Part shown: positions 25,772-33,749 of the stretch, one piece after another | How the letters are laid out: each line of letters opens with the position of its first letter | Position numbering within the stretch: the stretch's first letter is position 1 | Source: Oenococcus kitaharae DSM 17330 | GTDB lineage: Bacteria; Bacillota; Bacilli; Lactobacillales; Lactobacillaceae | NCBI RefSeq assembly: GCF_000241055.1 | Contig: NZ_CM001398.1 | Location: forward strand, 655,190 to 719,189 | Direction of reading: 5' to 3' | DNA: 64,000 nucleotides | Made by a program: the position numbers and the translations under genes | Notes under the pieces: generated by a model | The model's database searches: none | Seen by the model: only the letters and a program-made list of their open reading frames with translations | Told to the model about the DNA's origin: nothing

Positions 25772-27262
25772 ATGATCATTGCTTTTGTTAGTTCTTTAAG
25801 AGCGGCTTATGCGAATCTTCCCTTCGTTAAAAAGATAACCGCGAGAAAACTTCTATTATATTGTTTTTGCGCATATACAGCTTCTGTTTTCGGCCTCTTT
25901 TTTTCTGCATGGGCTTCGTTGAGGCTATCTCCATCATTGCTTCGATGGATCGCCCAACAATATCCTTTGCTAAAAAACGTTTTTACCGAGCCGGTGATTG
26001 CTGTTTTTCTCGTTATGCTGGTCAATTTCGTTGTCTTTGTGCCGGATATGCGATCAGTTGCGGCTGCTACTCAAAAGCAGCCATTACTCGCTATGCTGGC
26101 CCGTGATAGTTCTTATCGTTGGCGAGTGGCTGCTGGTTTTTTCGCTCAGACCTTTTTTAAGATTATTCGAATACCAATTGTCATGACAAGCTTAGTTTTG
26201 TTCTTGACTAGCGGATTCATGATTCGCCTAGCTGCGATTACCATGTTGATTATCACTGCGACTGCAGCCTTATCTATTTTTCTGCAACGTATTGAATCAA
26301 AACGCCGCCCACTGTTATGGCTGAATCCACTAGCTTTTGTCACAGCTTTTCTCATAGCCATTCCGATGAAAGATTGCATTCAGGAAGCGTTGTCTGAATT
26401 GCTCATAAAAAAATCTATTGGAACTATACACTTTCATTTGAATGCCTTTCTTTTAGATTGGCACAGTGGATTGTTATTTGGTTTATCTTGCCTGATGTTT
26501 TTTCTGCCAGCATGTTTAGCTAAACCCGCTCGGCATTTTTCTTACATGAAAGATTTTAAAAGCAGCATCGCGAAAAAGTCTTTGTCAGATGCGTTCACAG
26601 CTGCAACGCCTATTTTCTATTTATTGTCAGGATTTGGATTGTCCACACTTGGTCAGATTACTGAAATGAAAGTTGCTCTTGGCATTGCTTTTATGCTGCT
26701 GATATATCCAGCTGTTTTCTTAATGCCCAGCATCCTGCAGCGTTTCCCGGAATTTTTTGAAATCAAATACCATTTGGATTTCTTCATTTGGCGAAAAAAT
26801 TATGCCTTACTGATTCAAAATATGCTGGTCGCGATCTCTCTCTATTTGGCCCTGCGTTTAGCGCCGTTTTATCTGCTCATCATATGCCTAGCTGCTTTGG
26901 GCGGCTGGCTGGCTGCTGCCATGCCGCTAGTATTACTGACCTTTTCGCTGCTGCTTTTATTGACGATGGCTCTCCAACTAGCTGGGCTAACTAGCTGCTC
27001 TGTGGGCATCCACAGTGCTTTTGATATTCAACGACAGAAAACGGTCTTAGCTGTCCGCAACATGATTGAAGCCATTATGTGGATTGTCTGGCTGCCTTTG
27101 TCATCACTGCCGATAGTTGCTTTTATGTACTATGATGTCTCTTTTCTGACGTATTCTGGTCTGTCGACTCTGTTTATCGTTATCAATGCAGCAGCTATGA
27201 GTTTCATGATCGCCATCAGCATCCGGCAAAGCCAAGAAAGGAAAAGTGTTTTATATGCCTAA
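25772..27262 (+). CDS. Polytopic membrane protein, probable ABC transporter membrane subunit
   Basis: 496 residues with about twelve predicted membrane helices and no soluble domain. I do not recognise a named family. It lies 3 bases after the SpoIIM-like gene and overlaps the ATPase gene by 8 bases, so it is almost certainly the membrane partner of that ATPase. The charged loop KPARHFSYMKDFKSSIAKKS near residue 255 is the largest cytoplasmic stretch. Export of a peptide or lipid, or immunity, are possible roles; the sequence does not decide. Confidence 0.7.
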   Translation: MIIAFVSSLRAAYANLPFVKKITARKLLLYCFCAYTASVFGLFFSAWASLRLSPSLLRWIAQQYPLLKNVFTEPVIAVFLVMLVNFVVFVPDMRSVAAATQKQPLLAMLARDSSYRWRVAAGFFAQTFFKIIRIPIVMTSLVLFLTSGFMIRLAAITMLIITATAALSIFLQRIESKRRPLLWLNPLAFVTAFLIAIPMKDCIQEALSELLIKKSIGTIHFHLNAFLLDWHSGLLFGLSCLMFFLPACLAKPARHFSYMKDFKSSIAKKSLSDAFTAATPIFYLLSGFGLSTLGQITEMKVALGIAFMLLIYPAVFLMPSILQRFPEFFEIKYHLDFFIWRKNYALLIQNMLVAISLYLALRLAPFYLLIICLAALGGWLAAAMPLVLLTFSLLLLLTMALQLAGLTSCSVGIHSAFDIQRQKTVLAVRNMIEAIMWIVWLPLSSLPIVAFMYYDVSFLTYSGLSTLFIVINAAAMSFMIAISIRQSQERKSVLYA

Positions 27263-27845
27263 TATTTGTATTCAAAATATGTCTTTTGCCTATGAGGATG
27301 CGGCGGTTATTAAAAACTTGGATCTAAATTTTGATTATGGCCAAGCTTATCGTGTCGCCGGTCCCAACGGTGTTGGGAAAACCACTTTATTAAAATTGAT
27401 TCATGAAGATTTACACCCTGATAGCGGGTCGGTAAAGATACAAAGTCACGCAAATGACAACCTTTTTTTGAGTGATCAGAATACGCTTGATCCCCATTTA
27501 TCTTTTAATGACCATCTATCTTTTTTGAAGTCTGTCAAGCAGTTGAGATGTCATGAAGCTTTTTTGACTCAACTGATTGAGCAATTGCATATGCTGCCAT
27601 ACCTGGGCACTGTGACTGCCGATCTATCTCTGGGAACGAAAAAGAAACTCTTGTTTATGCTGTCCTTGGCCCAAAAACCGAGAACTTTAATTCTGGATGA
27701 ATTTTTCTCTGGCATTGACTCAGCTGGTATGCAAGTCATTTGCGGCTATTTAAATGCTTTTGTTGAGGAAGACAATACTTTGTTATTCGTGACGCATGCC
27801 AATGAAAAACTGGGACGTTTACACTACAAGACAATATCTTTTTAG
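27255..27845 (+). CDS. ABC transporter ATP-binding protein of the SpoIIM-linked system
   Basis: Compact ATPase of about 196 residues. Walker A is GPNGVGKTT, the signature is the diverged LSLGTKKK (LSGGQ in most) and Walker B is TLILDEFFSGID. The short length and SLG-type signature resemble ATPases of bacteriocin or antibiotic self-immunity and ABC-2 export systems. ATG 27255 is taken as start, with a GTG at 27246 also possible (AAGGA only 3 bases before it). It ends the three-gene unit. Confidence 0.85.
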   Translation: MPNICIQNMSFAYEDAAVIKNLDLNFDYGQAYRVAGPNGVGKTTLLKLIHEDLHPDSGSVKIQSHANDNLFLSDQNTLDPHLSFNDHLSFLKSVKQLRCHEAFLTQLIEQLHMLPYLGTVTADLSLGTKKKLLFMLSLAQKPRTLILDEFFSGIDSAGMQVICGYLNAFVEEDNTLLFVTHANEKLGRLHYKTISF

Positions 27846-27905
27846 CGACAAAAAATATCAGAATAGATACATTTTATTTAATTAATTTTTTTATAAAATC
27901 TTGTC

Positions 27906-27922
27906 TTAACATAATGTGTTAA
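27906..27922. promoter_or_regulatory. Palindromic operator candidate before the ABC exporter
   Basis: TTAACA-TAATG-TGTTAA is a perfect 6-bp inverted repeat overlapping a TAAAAT that could be the -10 box. It lies about 60 bases before the exporter ATG and may bind a dimeric regulator. Confidence 0.45.
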
Positions 27923-27980
27923 AATACACAAAAGCCTTGGATCTTTGACTGATCTGATGTTATTGTGTCAGGAGACCCAA

Positions 27981-29660
27981 ATGTTAGGGAAGTTTTTATC
28001 TTTTTCAAAGAAATATTCACTGTTATTACTATTTTTAATTCCGATTGCTTCTTTTGTAGAAATATCTGTCGCTTCGATTCTGTAATTATTGACAGATGCT
28101 GCTAACGGCAGGGCACATATCACTTATGGTTTATTGGTTCTGCTGGTATTGGCTTATATCGTTGTCGATGCACTCTTTTATTTTTTTAGTTCTTATTTCA
28201 GGGAGAAATGGTTGAATTTGACCGCTGCTGCTGTCAGAGCTAGTCTTATGCACAAATATTTATCTGAGCAGCAAGCGCTGGCTTCAAGTCGTGATGACAA
28301 TAAATCCAGTTCTTTTAATCAATTAACTAATAATATGGCTGTGCTGCAAGACGATTATTTGCGTGCAACTGTGTCCATCTATGCTGAACTGTGTCAATTT
28401 ATCATTGCCATGGTCATTTCACTTTTTATCCAGCCCATGCTCTGTTTGGTCGTCCTGGTGTTGTGCTTGCCCGGCCTATTTATTCCGCTTTTAAATCAAA
28501 AATTGTTGAAAGCTTCGAAAAAAGATGTCCTTGCTTCCTCGGAAAAATACACACAGATTTTGCGGAATATCTTAGATGGCTTAAGAACGATTCAGCTTTT
28601 TAATGTCGATCGCATTATGCGTCATCTTTTTGACCGCCAGAATCAAGATTGGTTGACCAAACAAAATAAAGATCAGAAAAATCGAAAACTAATTGGCAGT
28701 TTATCGCAGCTGCTTGATAATTTTCTCTATCTCGGTACTTGGGTTGGCGGGATTTATTTCGTCATGAATAAATCAATCTCATTGGGTCAGTTAGTGGCTT
28801 TTTCGCAGTTGATGATTTTTATCGCTGAACCGCTGCAGTCGGCATCGGGGCTCATGGCTGACTATGTGGGAGGTCAAGAAGCAGCCAAAAAGATTCAAGC
28901 TAATTTAGCCTTGCAGCAAAAAAATCCAGTCGGTCAAACAATTAATAAATTAAAGTCAATCGCCTATCAAGATATTGTTTATACAAAGAAGGATCAGACA
29001 ATTCTTCGTCACATTAATTTCAAATTTGAGACTGACAAGCATTACTTGATTGTCGGCAAGACGGGTTCCGGCAAGACAAGCTTCATGAATCTGCCTTTGC
29101 TGGATAAAAACGGCTATACAGGTAAAATTCTGATTAATGGCCATGACCAAAAAAATATTGATCTGGCAAGTCTGCGTGCTCGCTTAGGTGTCGCTGAACA
29201 AAGTGGTGCAATTTTCTCGGCCAGTTTTCAAGATAATCTCAGTCTATTCAGGCAAAAATTTTCAAAGAGTCAGCTTCAATCAGCCCTAGCGCAAGCTCAA
29301 TTAAGCAATTATGCCAATGGCGAAGCCTTCGCCAAACAGTTATCTAGTTCTGGACACGAATTATCCGGTGGTGAAGCTAAACGTTTATTTATTGCCCGAA
29401 CGCTGTTGGGTCATTTTGACTATCTTCTTTTCGACGAACCTGCTAGCGGATTGGACCCGCATACAGCACAGGCGATTGAAGAGATGCTCATGCAGCTGGA
29501 TTCAGGCTGGACCGTCATTACGCATCACTACAATGAGGCCTTATTTACCTTTGCCGATCAGATTTTAGTCATGGCCGATGGCGAAATTGCTGCTAACGGA
29601 CCGTTACAGGATCCGACGATTCAAGCATCTTTGATGAAACTGAATTTGTTAAAACCCTAA
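27981..29660 (+). pseudogene. ABC exporter (fused membrane-ATPase), interrupted by an early ochre codon
   Basis: The frame opens at ATG 27981, well placed after CAGGAG, and encodes a typical exporter N-terminus (MLGKFLSFSKKYSLLLLFL). It stops at TAA 28083-28085 (codon 35) and then continues in the same frame through the rest of the protein. The remainder has about five membrane helices, Walker A GKTGSGKTS, signature LSGGEAKR and Walker B YLLFDEPASGLD, ending NLLKP. A TTG at 28089 could restart translation without the first helix, but it has no ribosome-binding site. It is probably an inactivated allele or a sequencing error. It resembles the exporters at 33.8-37.3 kb in architecture. Confidence 0.8.
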
Positions 29661-29720
29661 AGCATCTGTATGCATCTGACGTCATGCGAATTGTGACAAA
29701 ATTAGTCAAATTTCACATTG

Positions 29721-29749
29721 TTTACTTTGTAACAAAGTCCGAGTAAAAT
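29721..29749 (+). promoter_or_regulatory. Promoter of the R-specific alcohol dehydrogenase with operator in spacer
   Basis: TTTACT, 17-bp spacer, TAAAAT. The spacer carries the inverted repeat ACTTTG-TAA-CAAAGT (29724-29738), a likely repressor site. TTGTGA (29691) and TTCACA (29712) upstream form a wider symmetric pair. Confidence 0.65.
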
Positions 29750-29775
29750 ATTTTGTGGATACGGAGGTATTTAAT

Positions 29776-30537
29776 ATGACAGATCGTTTGAAAGACAAAG
29801 TCGCGATTGTGACTGGCGGAACGCTAGGCATCGGCTTATCGATTGTTGACTTGTATTTGAAGGAAGGTGCCAAAGTGGTCTTTACCGGCCGCAGGCAAGC
29901 TGTTGGCGAGAAGGCTTTAGCTTCCTTGGATAATTCGGCTAATGCTAAGTTCGTGGTGCATGATGCTTCTGATGAAGAAGGCTGGAAGAAATTATTTGCC
30001 GACACAATTGCCGAATTTGGTAAGGTAGATATTCTGGTAAACAATGCTGGTATTGGCGTTCCTGGAAACGTTGAAAACACAGATTATGCACAGTGGCGCC
30101 AGACCATGGCAGTCAATCTGGACGGTGTCTACCTTGGTACGCATTATGGCGTGATTAATATGAAGCACCCTAAAAGCGGGGATGCAGTTATTTTGAATGT
30201 TTCGAGTATTGAAGGTTTGATCGGTGATCCTGATTTGTTCGCCTATAATGCGACGAAGGGTGCTTTGCGGATTATGAGTAAATCAGCTGCTTTGTATTGC
30301 GCGAAAAATGATTATAACCTACGTGTGAATACAATCCATCCGGGTTATATTAAGACACCTTTGGTGGACAATATGCCTGGCGCTGAAGCAGCTATGAGCG
30401 ATCGCACCAAGACGCCGATGGGACATATTGGTGTCCCGGATGATATCGGCTGGTTGGCTGTTTATCTGGGTTCTGAAGAAGCCAAATTTGCGACTGGTTC
30501 TGAATTTACAGTTGATGGCGGCTACACAGCTCAATAA
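29776..30537 (+). CDS. R-specific alcohol dehydrogenase, short-chain dehydrogenase family
   Basis: Reduces ketones or oxidises secondary alcohols with a nicotinamide cofactor. The 253 residues closely follow the Lactobacillus brevis/kefir R-ADH pattern: GGTLGIG cofactor loop, FTGRRQAVGEKA (an arginine after TG favours NADPH), NNAGI, the Ser of SSIEG, YNATKGA with catalytic Tyr-Lys, HPGYIKTPLV and the C-terminal DGGYTAQ that helps bind magnesium. ATG 29776 follows CGGAGG by 7 bases. Monocistronic, with its own promoter and terminator. Confidence 0.93.
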   Translation: MTDRLKDKVAIVTGGTLGIGLSIVDLYLKEGAKVVFTGRRQAVGEKALASLDNSANAKFVVHDASDEEGWKKLFADTIAEFGKVDILVNNAGIGVPGNVENTDYAQWRQTMAVNLDGVYLGTHYGVINMKHPKSGDAVILNVSSIEGLIGDPDLFAYNATKGALRIMSKSAALYCAKNDYNLRVNTIHPGYIKTPLVDNMPGAEAAMSDRTKTPMGHIGVPDDIGWLAVYLGSEEAKFATGSEFTVDGGYTAQ

Positions 30538-30558
30538 TGTTGCTGCATCAATATATAG

Positions 30559-30590
30559 AAAAACCGTCCACTAATTATGGACGGTTTTTA
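30559..30590 (+). terminator. Terminator of the alcohol dehydrogenase gene
   Basis: ACCGTCCA/TGGACGGT stem with loop CTAATTA, followed by TTTTTATTTT. The 25 bases 30561-30585 recur exactly at 31011-31035. Confidence 0.88.
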
Positions 30591-30662
30591 TTTTATGGAT
30601 GTATTGAACCAAGAAAGTGTATTATAAAAAAATCATGTCTTTATTATTGAAGGAGACCAATC

Positions 30663-30932
30663 ATGACGGATGATTCTTTTAACATCGTTTTTATTTTAAT
30701 ACTCGCTTTGACTATTTATGTCAGCAATAGGACACAGGATACCTCATTAATGCAAAAATTGCGGTCTTACCGCAGCTACTCGCTTCTTGCCATTGGTGTA
30801 TTATTATTTTTGGCTCTAGCCCTGCATCACTACTTTAGCTTTTTGCCACAAGGCCAAGTTGTCTTCGTGTGGCCTGTCATCTTGATTCTGCTAGGATTCT
30901 TTTATCTGAAAACTGATAAATTAAAGCGTTAA
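30663..30932 (+). CDS. Small membrane protein, function unknown
   Basis: 89 residues with three predicted membrane helices (about 8-23, 39-58 and 66-83) and a basic C-terminus (KTDKLKR). The Pro-Val-Ile-Leu-Ile-Leu-Leu-Gly pattern in the last helix resembles LiaF/DUF5668-type small membrane proteins (WPVILILLGFFYL), which is only a weak hint. A good AAGGAGA ribosome-binding site lies 6 bases before the ATG. It stands alone between an alcohol dehydrogenase gene and a convergent aldo/keto reductase gene. Confidence 0.75.
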   Translation: MTDDSFNIVFILILALTIYVSNRTQDTSLMQKLRSYRSYSLLAIGVLLFLALALHHYFSFLPQGQVVFVWPVILILLGFFYLKTDKLKR

Positions 30933-31002
30933 AAAGATTTAAAAAGATGAATGTGTTCACTACTTGTTGTGCATAGCGAGCACATTTGTCTTAGAGAAGT
31001 CC

Positions 31003-31035
31003 AAAAAATAAAACCGTCCACTAATTATGGACGGT
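31003..31035 (-). terminator. Terminator of the aldo/keto reductase gene
   Basis: Same 25-base stem-loop as at 30561. On the minus strand it is followed by TTTTATTTTTT, so here it serves the aldo/keto reductase gene, which ends 24 bases before it. Confidence 0.85.
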
Positions 31036-31058
31036 CTTTCATCTGCTGAGCTGATTTT

Positions 31059-31976
31059 TTAAAATCCGGCAAACAGCTGATCGATTGTCTTGAATTCCTT
31101 GTCGCTGATATCAATTGACAAAGCAGCAGCGTTGCTTTTGACTTGCTCGGCCTTGCGGGCACCGGGGATCACAACACTGACATCGGGATCGGCCATGTAC
31201 CAAGCGATCATGACTTGAGCGACAGTTGCTTGTTTTTTATCAGCAATTTGACGAACTTGATCTAAAGCCTTGATGATTCGGTCAAATTGTTCGGCAGAAA
31301 ACTGATCAAATTTACCGGCATCGGCAGCTGTATATTTACCTGTCAGCAAACCTGAAGCCAATGGGAAATAAGGAACAAAGGAAATACCATTAGCTTTGAG
31401 ATACGGCAGCAGATCTTTTTCAGCGCCACGATGCAGCAGGCTGTAATTATCTTCGACGATATCTACTTGGCCGTCGACGTTCGCTTCTTTGACTTGGTCA
31501 AGAGAAAAATTGGAAACGCCAACTGCACGAATCTTGCCGGCTTTTTTCTCGTCTGCCAAAGCCGCAACAGCTTCGGCTTTGTCTGTCTGATCATCTGGGA
31601 AATGGATGTAAAAAATATCAATATAATCCGTCTTCAAACGTTTTAACGCATCGTCAACAGCTTGTTTCAAAAAGGCGGGCTTGTTGTTCAGCTTCAGATT
31701 ATCTTTCGGGTCCTGCGCTGCTTTGCTGGCAACAATGACTTTTTGACGGTCATTTTTCTGCAACACGTCGCCAATAATTTCTTCTGATTTGCCTAAACCG
31801 TAAACATAGGCTGTATCCAACAAGGAAATGCCGTCTGATAGGGCTTCTTGAACTAGATCGTAACCATCTTCGTCTTCTAGACCAGGAAATAAATTGTGGC
31901 CGCCGACTTTGTTCGTACCAAGGCCTAATTTAATTGATGCCACGTCGCTGTGACCAATTTTTATAGTTTGTACCAT
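31059..31976 (-). CDS. Aldo/keto reductase
   Basis: NAD(P)H-dependent oxidoreductase of 305 residues with the TIM-barrel tetrad Asp and Tyr in LLDTAYVYG, Lys in IVASKAAQD and His in IFYIHFPDD. The C-terminal cofactor-binding segment VVIPGARKAEQVKSN is also typical. Substrate is unknown. Members of this branch in lactic acid bacteria act on small aldehydes and ketones. GGAGG lies 7 bases before the ATG. It is divergent from an SDR gene, with a cre-like AGAAAGCGCTTTTT around 32050 in the shared upstream region. Confidence 0.92.
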   Translation of the reverse strand: MVQTIKIGHSDVASIKLGLGTNKVGGHNLFPGLEDEDGYDLVQEALSDGISLLDTAYVYGLGKSEEIIGDVLQKNDRQKVIVASKAAQDPKDNLKLNNKPAFLKQAVDDALKRLKTDYIDIFYIHFPDDQTDKAEAVAALADEKKAGKIRAVGVSNFSLDQVKEANVDGQVDIVEDNYSLLHRGAEKDLLPYLKANGISFVPYFPLASGLLTGKYTAADAGKFDQFSAEQFDRIIKALDQVRQIADKKQATVAQVMIAWYMADPDVSVVIPGARKAEQVKSNAAALSIDISDKEFKTIDQLFAGF

Positions 31977-32158
31977 TGATTTGCCTCCATTTATTGATAA
32001 GTGTATAGCCTTATTATAGGCTTGATGTAAATCGACTTGGCTGCTAAGAAAAGAAAGCGCTTTTTGATTTTGCCCGCCAGCGGGTTTAAACTGATCATAT
32101 CTTTAATGTTGAGCAGTGAAGACTCAAATGAAGATTCCAAATATAGAGGTAAACAAAT

Positions 32159-32983
32159 ATGTCAAACTGGTTGATTACGGGCTGTTCAAGCGGCCTGGGC
32201 TATAATCTGGCTTTAAGTGCTTTGAAAGCTGGCAATAATGTGACGGTCACTGCCCGCCACACGGAAAAAATTCAAGAAATTGTCAATCAATACCCTGACC
32301 ACGCGATTGCATTAGCATTAGACGTGACGGACCCCGAACAGATTAAGTCGGCAGTTGCTGCTTCCAAAGATCGTTTCGGTGCGATTGATGTTTTGGTTAA
32401 TAATGCCGGACACGGTTATCGAGCTGCCGTTGAGGAAGGCGGCACAGCCGACGTGGATGAGCTGTTTGAAACGAATTTCTTTGGTCCCGTACGGCTGATC
32501 AAGGCTGTTTTGCCTGATATGCGTTCCAAAAAACAAGGTGCTATTGTCAATATTTCTTCGATTGCGGCCAAGAACTCCTTAGCGGGATCGGGCTATTATG
32601 CGGCGACTAAAAATGCTTTGGAAGCTATGTCTAAGAGTTTGCGCCGAGAGGTATCACCTTTGGGTATTAAGGTTATGGTTGTCGAGCCAGGTGCCTTTCG
32701 GACTGATTTTGCCGGCCGTTCGATTAAAGAGTCGGCTGCTGTGATTGATGATTACGCCCAGACTGCTGGCCTGCGCCGCAAAGACAATGACCATAGCAGC
32801 GGCACACAACCGGGTGATCCAAAGAAAGCCGGTGACTTACTTGTTGAAGCCGTGCAATCTGATCACACACCTGACATGCTGCTGTTAGGCAGTGATGCGA
32901 TTAAGGTGGTCAACCATGAGTTGCAGGCTGACATTAATGGCTTGAAAGCTTGGGAAGGCAAAAGCAAAGAAACTGATTTTTAG
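32159..32983 (+). CDS. Short-chain dehydrogenase/reductase
   Basis: Classical SDR of 274 residues. The cofactor loop is TGCSSGLG, followed by NNAGHGY, the catalytic Ser in NISSIAA and Tyr-Lys in YYAATKNA. The proximal arginine of VTARHTEK suggests NADP(H). The C-terminal part (DPKKAGDLLVEAVQS, LLLGSDAI) is characteristic of a large uncharacterised oxidoreductase group common in lactobacilli. Substrate is unknown. AGAGGT lies 8 bases before the ATG, and a terminator follows immediately. Confidence 0.9.
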   Translation: MSNWLITGCSSGLGYNLALSALKAGNNVTVTARHTEKIQEIVNQYPDHAIALALDVTDPEQIKSAVAASKDRFGAIDVLVNNAGHGYRAAVEEGGTADVDELFETNFFGPVRLIKAVLPDMRSKKQGAIVNISSIAAKNSLAGSGYYAATKNALEAMSKSLRREVSPLGIKVMVVEPGAFRTDFAGRSIKESAAVIDDYAQTAGLRRKDNDHSSGTQPGDPKKAGDLLVEAVQSDHTPDMLLLGSDAIKVVNHELQADINGLKAWEGKSKETDF

Positions 32984-32985
32984 AT

Positions 32986-33019
32986 AATAAAAAGGCTGCC
33001 TACTGACAACCTTTTTATT
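32986..33019. terminator. Bidirectional terminator between convergent genes
   Basis: AATAAAAAGG/CCTTTTTATT stem with a 14-base loop, between the SDR gene (plus) and the NADP-binding protein gene (minus). Confidence 0.75.
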
Positions 33020-33026
33020 ATGCCAA

Positions 33027-33644
33027 TCAGGCAATTTTTTTTGTAATTTCATCCAAAGTTCCCTGAAAACCAAAGATTGGCCCATCAGCTTGGACTTTAA
33101 AGCTTTCAGATAAGGATCCTGCATCGTAAGGCTGAAAACCAATTTCTGAAATCAAGTCAGTAGCGATTTTTTTAACTTCGCCATTGCCAGCGACGGTCAT
33201 AACGATCCGATCAGGTGTACCGGCCGCTTTGGCTAGGCTACCTAAATTTGTGACGCCGAAAGTATTGAATGCTTTTGCAACCTCGCTACTATGAAAGTGA
33301 TTGGCGACCAATTGCGAGCTGGCAATTTTATGTGTGAGTAAGTCCGTGTTTTGCCCATCCCGTTGCGGAAAATAATTGCTGGCATCGATGACTTTTTTGC
33401 CTTTTAGCAGATTGCTATCAATATTTTTGATTTGGTTAAAGGGCACAGCCAGCACAATTAAGTCCTGGCCGTCTGCAATATCAGCTAAATCAGCTGCTTT
33501 GGCTTGAGGACCAAGTCCGGCGACAATTTCTTTTAAGCTGTCAGCACCGTGGCGATTAGTTAAAGTCACTTCATGGCCGGCTTTAATGGCTAATTTAGCT
33601 AGAGCCTGTCCGACATGTCCACTACCGATGAATGCGATTTTCAT
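33027..33644 (-). CDS. NADP-binding oxidoreductase, F420-dependent NADP reductase-like
   Basis: 205-residue Rossmann protein: KIAFIGSGHVGQALAKLAIKAGHEVTLTNRHG, quoted as IGSGHVGQALAKL and VTLTNRHG, then VLAVPFNQI, IDASNYFPQRDG, KAFNTFGV and PYDAGSLSES. The family (NmrA/FNO-like, COG2085) is often annotated as F420-dependent, but lactic acid bacteria lack F420 and TNR here fits NADP(H). ATG 33644 is preferred over 33674 because GGAGAAAC lies 4 to 8 bases before it. Function is unknown. Confidence 0.88.
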   Translation of the reverse strand: MKIAFIGSGHVGQALAKLAIKAGHEVTLTNRHGADSLKEIVAGLGPQAKAADLADIADGQDLIVLAVPFNQIKNIDSNLLKGKKVIDASNYFPQRDGQNTDLLTHKIASSQLVANHFHSSEVAKAFNTFGVTNLGSLAKAAGTPDRIVMTVAGNGEVKKIATDLISEIGFQPYDAGSLSESFKVQADGPIFGFQGTLDEITKKIA

Positions 33645-33749
33645 ATGTGTTTCTCCAATCGAATCTGTCCCCATGCCAATTATACTCGCACCTATAATAG
33701 ACCATCGCTGGTGATCTATAAAAAAGTGCGGGGGGCCATTTATGAAAAA

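Noticed and set aside
29691-29719. Rex-type redox operator
   Set aside because: The half-sites TTGTGA and TTCACA are much too far apart for a Rex box.
32050-32063. cre site between the aldo/keto reductase and SDR genes
   Set aside because: AGAAAGCGCTTTTT matches only 11 of 14 consensus positions, so it is too weak to list as a feature.
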